A stretch of DNA of 64,000 nucleotides from Strigops habroptila. Lineage: Eukaryota > Chordata > Aves > Psittaciformes > Psittacidae. The notes below the pieces were generated by a model. It was not told the DNA's origin and ran no database searches. It saw nothing but the letters and a program-made list of their open reading frames with translations. Shown piece after piece: positions 1-7,768 of the stretch (positions within the stretch are counted from its first letter, which is position 1; every line of letters begins with the position of its first letter). A program made the translations under genes and the position numbers. The DNA lies in contig NC_044297.2 in assembly GCF_004027225.2 (NCBI RefSeq), positions 3,864,047 through 3,928,046 on the forward strand. Reading direction: 5' to 3'.

Positions 1-9
1 CAGCTTTAC

Positions 10-68
10 CCAATGCCAGTAACTCGTGTCAGGAGACTGATAGATGCACTTGTATCATCTTGTCGAAT
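10..68 (-). CDS. POLB: DNA polymerase beta, coding exon 5 (last exon in window)
   Basis: Read on the minus strand, this 59-nt block follows an acceptor ending ctgcag and ends at a donor gtaaag. It translates as IRQDDTSASISLLTRVTGI plus two bases (GG) of the next glycine codon, matching POLB residues 88-107 (human IRQDDTSSSINFLTRVSGI). It begins the second helix-hairpin-helix (GIG) of the 31-kDa polymerase domain, which grips DNA around the gap. The phase is consistent with exon 4: 320 coding nt accumulate by its end. The remaining exons, including the Asp-triad palm subdomain, lie beyond the left edge, so the gene is partial because of the window and shows no sign of being broken. Confidence 0.93.
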
Positions 69-572
69 CTGCAGAAACAAACCAACAAACCAAACCCTTC
101 TTTACTCCATTTGCAATAAGCAAAGAAATCTTGAGAAGATAAAACAGCTTAGACAGAGTCTGCTTTGGAGGCTCACTATAAATCAGTGCAAAGCAGCACC
201 AAGGGTAGTCCTGTGTAGCACAATAATGCTGTATGTGCCAAGCCTGAAAACTGCCTAACTACCCATGCCAAGGTGAGCAGCACGGCCAAACCCCAAAACT
301 CCAAAGCCTCCTGGAGTCCCAGTTCCACTTGTCACAGAGGACATTCAAATACTGACTATGTAAGAGACACTATTTTCATAGACAGTTTTGAGGCTTTGGA
401 TGAGCTGCTTGTTCCCTGCTTCCTACTCACCATAGACTCCATGTCCACTATTCTTAGGTTTGACATCAGTGTCTCCAGTGACAACAGAAATAGCCCAAAG
501 CACGCAGGCTGCTTGGCAAGTTACAAAGAAAAGCAACTATTGAGAAAGATAGCACAAGGGAAGGAACCCCAC

Positions 573-647
573 CTTTTCCAGTTTGCGCAGTTTTCCCGTG
601 GATAAGAACTCATCTATCTTCTCAGCTATTTTAGCACCTACTCCATC
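573..647 (-). CDS. POLB: DNA polymerase beta, coding exon 4 (dRP lyase active site)
   Basis: A 75-nt (25-codon) exon on the minus strand with acceptor atttag and donor gtgggg. It encodes [14 protein letters not shown] followed by [11 protein letters not shown], which corresponds to POLB residues 63-87. It carries the first helix-hairpin-helix (G64-V-G66) and Lys72, the Schiff-base nucleophile that removes the 5'-deoxyribose phosphate in short-patch base-excision repair. Lys68 and Lys84, which contact DNA phosphate, are also present. Residue 63 reads Asp where human has Pro, and residue 67 is Ala where human has Thr. No frame disruption is seen. The introns on either side are about 505 nt. Confidence 0.95.
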
Positions 648-1153
648 CTAAATATTGAGTAAGGAGAGACAGGGATGACAAACAGGTTAACTTCGAGATC
701 ACTTTAAAGCCATTATACCTGGAAAAGAAAGGAAAACTCCCCAGAATTTAGTCCTGAAAGAACTCTGAGGCCACCAAGACCATGATCAAATAGGGAACGC
801 AAGGGAACACAAAACTTCCAGGGTACAACACGAGCGGTGTAAGTGCTGTGATTCAAGGGCTATATTAAAAGCTCTCCCAAAGCCCTAGTTTTGCACAAGG
901 CTTTGGTTACGACAGCTCCAGTACCCCCAGTTTAGCAAAGCAGCAACAAAGGGGAAACCGGTCACAATAGAGCCCTTTTACAGGCAGCAAACCCCCCATT
1001 CCAGCTGTGAGCCCCCCACAGCAGCTGCATCGCATCCCCCTCCCCAAGCCCTGACTCAGCCACCGGGAAAGAGCCGCTGGCACATGCGGGGTCCCTTCCC
1101 GGGAGCCCCCAGCACCGTGCCCCCGCCTCAGCTGCCCCCACCCGGGCACGTAC

Positions 1154-1220
1154 CAGCTTCTTGGCTTCGGCCCCGCTCTGTATCTTGCCGGGATAGCGAG
1201 AGATGACCGAGGCTGCCTTC
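1154..1220 (-). CDS. POLB: DNA polymerase beta, coding exon 3
   Basis: A 67-nt exon on the minus strand with acceptor ttccgcag and donor gtacgt. It completes Arg40 across the junction and then encodes [16 protein letters not shown] and AEAKKL, POLB residues 41-62 of the 8-kDa lyase domain. The cumulative coding length after exon 3 is 186 nt, exactly 62 codons, as in the human protein. Intron 2 between this exon and exon 2 is only 79 nt and lies within the CpG island. Confidence 0.95.
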
Positions 1221-1299
1221 CTGCGGAACAGTGCCGGTCAGCCCCGAGCGCCGCCCTGGGCGGGCTGAGCGCCGGGACGGGGGAGGAAGGCGGCGGTAC

Positions 1300-1357
1300 C
1301 TGTACGCGTTGTACTTATGGATGGCCCGGTTCACGTTGCGCTCGTAATTGGCCAGCT
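1300..1357 (-). CDS. POLB: DNA polymerase beta, coding exon 2
   Basis: A 58-nt exon on the minus strand with acceptor cccgcag and donor gtaccg. It completes Glu21 and encodes [18 protein letters not shown] plus two bases of Arg40. Residues His34, Lys35 and Tyr39, which line the 5'-phosphate pocket of the lyase domain, are all present. Because 58 nt is not a multiple of three, skipping this exon would shift the frame; exon-2-skipped POLB transcripts are known in mammals. It is separated from exon 1 by a very short intron of 75 nt. Confidence 0.95.
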
Positions 1358-1432
1358 CTGCGGGAAGAACGGCGGTGAGAGCGGCCGGTCCGCGGCACCA
1401 CCACCCCCCGCCCGCCCACCGCGCTCCCCTAC

Positions 1433-1493
1433 CCGTGAGGAAGTCGGTGATGCCCTCGTTGGGGCTCTCCTGCGGCGCCTTCCGCTTGCTCAT
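1433..1493 (-). CDS. POLB: DNA polymerase beta, first coding exon with start codon
   Basis: The minus-strand ATG at 1493-1491 begins [20 protein letters not shown], nearly the N-terminus of vertebrate POLB (human [20 protein letters not shown]). The exon is 61 nt and ends one base into codon 21 at donor gtaggg. The protein is the nuclear gap-filling polymerase and 5'-dRP lyase of short-patch base-excision repair, acting with APE1, XRCC1 and ligase III. The start was chosen by homology. The reading frame is also open upstream to an ATG at 1685, but that extension is proline/arginine-rich, as expected of a GC-rich 5'UTR, and is not part of known POLB. Confidence 0.95.
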
Positions 1494-1531
1494 GGCCGGC
1501 AGCTGCGGCGGCCTCGATACCGGCAACGGGG

Positions 1532-1576
1532 TGACGGCGGAACCCCTCGCAGGGAGGAGTTCCGGAGGCGGCGTCA
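1532..1576 (-). promoter_or_regulatory. Two CRE half-sites upstream of the POLB start codon
   Basis: TGACG occurs on the plus strand at 1532-1536, and its reverse complement CGTCA at 1572-1576. Both lie 40-85 bp upstream of the POLB ATG. Mammalian POLB promoters depend on an ATF/CREB palindrome near the transcription start. Here only half-sites are visible, so a functional equivalent is an inference. Confidence 0.3.
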
Positions 1577-1930
1577 CAGAGTGCGACCGGGATGGGCACG
1601 CATGCGTGAGTGGGGACCGCAGACGGTGCGGAACAGCTCTCGTGCGGGGCGGGGCGTCCGTCCCCAGCACCTCTATGGGGGACACCGAACGCGGTTACCG
1701 GTGGGTGCTGCTGCGCACAGCGGCCCCGTTGTCTCTGGTGGTCCAGCACACACTGGCCAGAGCATCAGTGTTGGGCTGGGAGCGAGCGAGCAGGACCCCT
1801 TCTCCTCCCCTGTGCCAGCTCGCTGTTCTAGTCTTTAGGTCCTGCCTCTCTGCCCTGTAGCCATCACAATTTCTTCCTTCTCCACCTCTGTCCAGCTTCC
1901 TGCCCGCACAGCGACCCGTGCTTGTGGAGC

Positions 1931-2142
1931 CACCTCGCTCCATCCGCACAACGCCTCTCCAGGAAGGGCTTTCAGGCCGCCCCGAGCCCACAGTGCAAAC
2001 GTCCAGCTCCTAAGCCCGAGATGCCAGGACAAAACGCTGGTCCTGGGCATCACCTACATATGTTGAGCTCCGGAACGGTACCACCAACATGGCAATCCCC
2101 CCTCGCTTTGCCACCTAAACCTCCATCCGCGTCCTGCCTCTG
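1931..2142 (+). repeat. Degenerate copy (possibly a dimer remnant) of the 195-bp satellite monomer
   Basis: Positions 2022-2126 align by hand with the consensus of the 195-bp array at 7769-10690 at roughly four identical positions in five, essentially without gaps. Shared blocks include GCCAGGA-AAAA-GCTGGT, GAGCTCCG-AACGGT, CCTCGCTTT and CCACCTAAA. Weaker similarity continues left to about 1964 (CCGAGCCC, AACGTCC). The words CCACCT and CTCCATCCGC recur about 180 bp apart, near 1931 and 2111, as if the tail of a preceding monomer survives. The copy lies just upstream of POLB inside its CpG island, so it may be the local source of the array or an early outlier of it. Confidence 0.7.
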
Positions 2143-2230
2143 CTGTCCCGGAGCGCGGCTCCCAATGTGGACTCGGCTTCCTCGCTGCCATGCTGTTACC
2201 GTCCTCAGTGCTGCCGCCTCGCGGATAAAA

Positions 2231-2426
2231 TGCGGTACTGCAGGTCGGCGCTGCGCATTGAGGCGCCGCCGCCGCCGGGCACCCCTTTGCCGCCTGCCTC
2301 GTCCGCGCCCAGCAGATCCAATGAGGCGTGCGTGGAGCCCGGGCTGCAGTACCGCACTTTGGACACAGGATGGCAGCAGCGAGCAGCGCCCGACGCCACA
2401 CAGCGCTCCCCCCCATCTGCAGTACT
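2231..2426. repeat. 13-bp perfect inverted repeat plus a third partial copy in the CpG island
   Basis: TGCGGTACTGCAG at 2231-2243 is the exact reverse complement of CTGCAGTACCGCA at 2344-2356. A further CTGCAGTACT lies at 2417-2426, and TAAAA-type sequence adjoins the outer copies. The 100-bp loop is GC-rich and includes a (GCC)n run near 2263-2279. The role is unknown. It could be clustered binding sites or the remnant of an old duplication. Confidence 0.6.
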
Positions 2427-2736
2427 GGGTTTTATGTGGGTGTTCCCCCCGCCTCGCCCCAACTCTTGCGGACCCAGAATCAGGGGGTTTGGAGCATTTT
2501 GGGGCCACCGCAGAGGCTCCGGTTCCACAAGCTCAGCCCGTCATAGAAAGGTTTTTTGGGGGAATCAGCCCCAAATCAAGCTGTTACCCCCCTTTCTTTA
2601 GAGGAACCCCCCATCCTCTACTCACCCGCTCCTCTGCCGAATCATCGCCCCCCTCCCAGTGGCACTGAGGTGCCCCAAATGACATCATGTGCCCCCAGAT
2701 TCCCCATATCCCCCTTTTGTTCCACCCCTCCAAAGA

Positions 2737-2742
2737 AATAAA
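2737..2742 (+). terminator. AATAAA poly(A)-signal-like motif, plus strand
   Basis: A canonical AATAAA hexamer sits about 70 bp after the stop of an open plus-strand frame (1922-2668). The frame's protein is not recognised and its openness is expected of GC-rich DNA. The motif could end a divergent transcript from the POLB island or be chance. Confidence 0.2.
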
Positions 2743-2787
2743 ACCACCAAAAAATGAGAAAAACTGTCCCAAGGAGCAGTTCATCAC

Positions 2788-2793
2788 TTTAAT
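2788..2793 (-). terminator. ATTAAA poly(A)-signal-like motif, minus strand
   Basis: On the minus strand ATTAAA is followed by a T/GT-rich tract (about 2765-2730). This resembles a 3' processing site for a transcript coming from the right. It faces the plus-strand AATAAA at 2737. An acceptor-like site near 3030 could define a terminal exon, but no known protein tail is recognised. Confidence 0.2.
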
Positions 2794-3407
2794 AATTGTC
2801 ATTTACACAGGGACAGGCACCCCTAAGAAAAGAGGGGGGGCTCTGCTAGACAGAGACGAGGGGGCAGCACCCCCAGCCCCTGCCCCGCAGGCTGCAGAGG
2901 ATGGTGCCACGGCTCTTGCTCAGGCTGTGCTCCACGACGTTCCCCCTCCCCAGGGCACCACGGCCCCGGTCCCCACCGGCAGGGGGGTATCTATTGAGCA
3001 TCATGGGACGTCTGCAACAGTCACCTGGAAAACAGAAATCCAGGATTATATTTCAGTATGTTAAAAAAAGACCCCAGACAAACCCAAACAAACCGGGAGA
3101 GATGGGAGCAGGATGAGCTGCGGGACAGGGGTGCATTGAGGAAAAAAACAACCAAGCAAAAAAGCTGCAGAGCAGCAAAGTCGGAACCTTGGACGGCGAT
3201 GAGTGGAAGAGCCAGGAGAGGGAGCCCTGAAACCACTGATAGTGCCAGGCAGGGAGCGGAGCTGGCTCCCAGTGCCCGGCTGGGATGACCGTGTCCTGGG
3301 CTGCATCCCCACTAGGGCAGGGAGGGGATCCTGCCCCTCGGCTGCGCTCTGGGGAGACCCCCCCCTGCAGTCCTGATCCAGCTCTGGGGCAACAGCACAA
3401 GAGGGAC

Positions 3408-3648
3408 GTGGAGGGAGATTGAGATGAGCTCTTAGGCAGAAGTTCTTCCCTGTGAGGGTGCTGAGGCGCTGGCACAGGGTGCCCAGAGGAGCTGTGGCTG
3501 CCCCATCCCTGGCAGTGTTCAGGGCCAGGGTGGACACAGGGGCTTGGAGCAACCTGCCCTAGTGGAAGGTGTCCCTGCCCGTGGCAGTGGGTTAGAGCTG
3601 GATGAGCTTTAATGTCCCTTCCAATACAAACCATGCTAGGATTCTATC
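3408..3648 (+). mobile_element. CR1 LINE, 5'-truncated 3' end
   Basis: About 240 bp matches the terminal part of avian CR1. It contains the decayed end of the second ORF (a RVLRRWHRVPRGAVAAPSL-like reading), then the CTAGTGGAAGGTGTCCCTG block, a TGAGCTTTAA-TCCCTTCCAA block, and a terminal ATTCTATC. It lies in sense orientation on the plus strand. Extreme 5' truncation is normal for CR1 and the copy is non-autonomous. Confidence 0.9.
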
Positions 3649-6600
3649 AGCAGTGGCAGACTTCCCAAGGTGGGCCCAGGGTAGCACTTAGGATGAGCTG
3701 ATCACTCAGGAGCTCACAAGTTTTAACCTGCAGGCAATTTCATATCCACACACATGATTAAGCCCTTCCAGTCATTTTTACCTTGTTCACATCGTAGGTA
3801 AAGAGGAAAAACCCTCTTCCAAAGCTCTCTTCAATTACCCACACTCTGAATTCCACCATCTATCTTCTAAAACATCTGCTATCAGTAATGTCAGAAACAG
3901 CCTCCTCACTCACCGAGTCATTTCACTAGGCCTCAGCAGAGCATTTCCTGTCATTTGCTGTAAATTGTGAAAAGCTGATGAGAATTAAGGAGCCCCTGGA
4001 AGGAGAAAGACACAATTAATCTCAGGGAAGCCACCTGGGAAAACAACGTGAAGACACTGGGGAAATGAGCAGACACAGAACTAGTATTTTTTGCTCTTTT
4101 GACTCATAAGCTCGCAAGTCTTTTCTCTGTCTTGTCACAAAACCTTCTAGCTGACAGCAATGGCCTCTATCATTCACCACCTGATAGGAGACACCTAAAG
4201 CTCAAGCTCTTATTTTTCAAGGTTCACATAGTTTCATGGCAGTTTCTGACTGCATTGAACATTCAAGCTGTGAAAAGTAGTTTCATCTCCCAGGCAGGCA
4301 GGCACCGTGTGAATCTGGATATTATGCTTCTGAATCTGAGTGTCCTGTCAAAAGCCACCCTTCTCTTTGGAGTTCGACAGGACAAACCCCCTTTAATAGC
4401 TGTGATTTGCATCCCTGTGCCTCAAATAATTTCCTGTAGCGCCTGGAATACGTGGTTTGGATGATAGGTCTATGAACTGGTACTCAGTGAATGTGAGTTG
4501 ATTTACCTTTCCTGACATGTCTAGTTTTGTGATGAAGGGAACTTGAGCCGTGCCCCATCACCTCCCAGTGCACAACCTCCTGTCAGTGTAATGAAGACAT
4601 TGATTCTGTGCTGCCTTGCAGCAAGGATAAATTAGCTGTAGTGGGTAAGCAGGGGAAGCGTCCATAAAATCCATCAGCGAAGAGATCTCTATAAGCTACC
4701 AAAGGGAGGACTCCATAAAATCTGTAACAAGATCTTCATATGTCAGAGGCTTGAGGCATTTTATTGGATCCTGGGTAGTGTTAGACAGCTCCCCCTGCTT
4801 ACATGAGGATGGATATTCCAGGATACAGCTTACATCCATGAATATCTTTTATTTACACAGTTAGGCAGCTCAGCAAAACTGGTTTAAGTTACAGAAACCC
4901 TCATCACTCACAGCTCACGTTAGTGTTGGTGTGTTTACATGTGATCTGGCCCATGGTTCGCACCTCATTTCTTTTACACATCATTCCTCTCTGCTAAAAT
5001 CTACTCCTATTTCCTCCTTTTTATTTTCAAGGCCAACAGAAAGGAAACAAAGACAATTCAGCCCAGACCAAATAAATAACCTGTACTTGCACTGGTTTCT
5101 TGATGCAGTCCCTGCCTATAGACAGTCTTGCTCTTCCTTGATGTATGTCAAATCCATCCATTTGGTACCCAGATTAAATGTGGAAATACAAACTGATGTT
5201 TTCACTGAAGAATATGAGTTTTTCTTTCATTTTGTTTCCCAGTTAAATAGTGAATTTCTTGCAAGTCTTAAGCTGATGGGACTGCAATAAGGAAGCTTTC
5301 CTTCCGTTAATCTAAAGCCAGTCAAACTAGATCATTCTTTCAGAGGGAATCCTGTGTGCTTTAGGAGATCAGAATGTAAGGGCTGATGCCACCCCTGGGA
5401 AGTCATTAAAGGAGCAGAGAAAGCAGTCTCCTTGTGTGAAAACAGGCACCAGAGGTTCTGCGTTGGTTTATTTATTGTAAAACAAACAAGGAATACAGCA
5501 TACAGAGCCCAGGATGTCATTACTGGAGGGAATTTTTCACCTAATGCTTAAAGCAGAGTGTCCATTTTCTTGTGTGGCTCATACTTTGCCACTCAATATT
5601 TAAATACTGTACAATAATGGGCTTTATTATGCATTAATGCAAGATACAGTCAGAATTCGTGATGGTTCCAAAAAGGGCTAATGCTCAGACACTCAAAATC
5701 CACAGAAATTCAGTGCCCAGCTGCATCTTGAGAACGAGAGCCAAGGTCACTTAAAACTTACTTACAAGTGATGGGGACTACAACCAGCAAGTAACTACAG
5801 TGTCTCTTCTGCATTTAAATATGGCTTCAGTCCAAACCCATTTTTACCCAACTGGTTGCACATTGGCACGTCAAACTTGAGGACTCGGTGGACAAGCCTT
5901 AACTTTGATTTATCCAGAAATCTCGGTTAGTGCTGGTTGTTTCAGATCACATCGTCTGGTTCTACCTCGAACTGCAATGAGAAGTTTCAGTTTCTTAAGC
6001 ATAAATGTAAATTACCAGTTGTCAAGAGCTGAATTATTGCGGTAACTCAGTGAAACAAACTTTCTCTAATAACATGATGAAAGAACATGAAATGTGTTGA
6101 AAATCAAGAGCACCTTTTCATACAAGAAATGAAGTTGCATTAGTGCAAAATACAGGTAAAAAAAGTGAGCCAAATACATGCCTAAGAAATTGTTAGAAAC
6201 AAAGAAAAACTAGCCATAAAAGCTGTTCAAAACATGGCGTGAAAATACTCTTTCTCTATGGGGTAGGTGGGACACAACATAGAGGGAGAAAGTACAAATT
6301 CCCATACTTACCCTAGACATTGCCCTTTGTACTTTCTTCGTAATAACATGACAGAACGATGAGCTTACTTTGGTAGAATGTTACTTGGTGGTTGGGGGGG
6401 CGGGTCCTGATGAAGCAGTAACATCCCATTTCTGTATTTCTGAAGTATTTTGGAACTTCTATTAGTTTTGTCATCAGTTAATTCACTGCAGTCTCGTACA
6501 GAAGAGAACTTGCAATGAAATGCTGAGTGTTTCCACAGACCTTCCAAAGAACAGATCAAATCAAACCTTTCCCACTGGGGAAGGTCCTGTCTCACCTATT

Positions 6601-7768
6601 AGCCAGCAAATTAGACTTAAACTACGTGTATGCGTTTAAGTTCCATAGTTTCCTACCTCATTTTTTGCTGCTGTGAGTCATATAATAAAGGTTGTTGTAC
6701 CAAGTTTGGATTCTCATTGATTCTGTTTAGGAAAGCTACCTGACTTCTCTGTGCCATCTCTGTGATGCAGGGAGAACAAAGTAAAGCAGCAGCAGTGCAC
6801 GTCAAGTGAGAGGGCTCTGGGAGCAGGAAGTGTTCATTACTAGGCTGTTATTATTTCTCAAGAAGAATACTTTATTTTCCATCTGTCTTAAACCCATTGA
6901 ATTCTATTAGCCTAGATTTTTAAGCCCATTTACTTGTGGCTATGCTTGCTTTTACACAGAGTAAGCTGGTAAGCGCCACTTTCAGCTTGCATTTCTCATC
7001 ATTATTGCATTTTTCTGCCTTTTACTGTTAAATCGTCTTTAGTGTATGCACAGAATAGTGCTTGAAGGAAGGAATGAACTACTGGTGAGGAAAAGAGCAT
7101 GTTTTATAGCTTGACCTCCTGTGACTTCGAAGTAAAAATGTTTGGGCTCAAGGGACGTATCTGCTGAAAGCTGCCTGGATGACCTTACCCAAGATACATG
7201 GCATTTCTGCCCTTCGCACTTCAGCCAGTGCAGGGGGACTGATAATACTGTCCTTCTCCTTTCCTGCACTTGAACTGCTCAAGTTCATTTGGAGTGAAAG
7301 GGTCTCGTGCCATGGGCCAGATTTCAGGAGTCAGAAACAGGCAGATTGCATCCACCCTCAAACCTATCCCAGGCTACAATAAACTCTGTGGCTATCATGA
7401 ATGATTCAGGTTGGCAAGAGCCTCTCAAATTCTTTCAAAACATCTTCCCAGATACAAGTTATCCATACCACAAATGGATCCAAAATGACACAATTGCATC
7501 CAAGGATAGAAAGGTTTTATTTATGTGACCACAGTATGATGCTTTGACCTTAAAACATGCCTTTCTAAACTAAATGGAGGTTGTGCTCTTATAGTACATG
7601 CAGTGATTTTTGCTCAGTACTTTCTACAACAGCAGGGTGGTACGCTATTTAGGTTGCCCAGCTGCTACCACAGCAAAAATAGATGCTAAACAGTCATTTA
7701 TAATGGAAATTATTGGAGATTAGTTTGTAAAATCTGACCACAACCTTGCAAATAAACCCCTCTCAGGT
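3649..7768. other. Intergenic DNA, no gene recognised
   Basis: This is AT-rich intergenic sequence between the CR1 tail and the satellite array. Open frames are short (at most about 120 codons) and show no family motifs. No RNA genes or well-preserved repeats are recognised. It ends in unique sequence directly abutting the first 195-bp monomer. Confidence 0.5.

Larger units (their letters stand above)
1080..2480. promoter_or_regulatory. CpG-island promoter of POLB
   Basis: The stretch is GC-rich and dense in CpG compared with the AT-rich DNA beyond 3.7 kb. It spans POLB exons 1-3 and the region upstream of its ATG. There is no convincing TATA box near the POLB start, consistent with the known TATA-less, GC-rich housekeeping promoter of mammalian POLB. 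The boundaries are by eye. The island may fire in both directions, because the plus strand to its right has a long open frame and a downstream AATAAA, but no gene is recognised there. Confidence 0.75.
2481..3407. other. GC-rich unassigned sequence between the POLB island and the first CR1
   Basis: This stretch is rich in C/G runs and short open frames in several registers, none recognisable. Between about 2850 and 3030 the minus strand can be read as an acceptor-flanked open segment ending in a stop before the ATTAAA motif. The downstream part (3060-3400) has no clear feature. I cannot support a gene here. Confidence 0.4.

Noticed and set aside
1317..1860. Plus-strand open frames of about 170 codons over the POLB first exons
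   Set aside because: They are antisense shadows of POLB exons and GC-rich 5' sequence. The minus-strand exons have homology and correct splice phases.
2787..3640. IKBKB 3' end next to POLB, as expected from human gene order
   Set aside because: I searched both strands by eye for the conserved C-terminal motif around LDWSWL and for the EEEEHSCLEQAS tail, and found neither.
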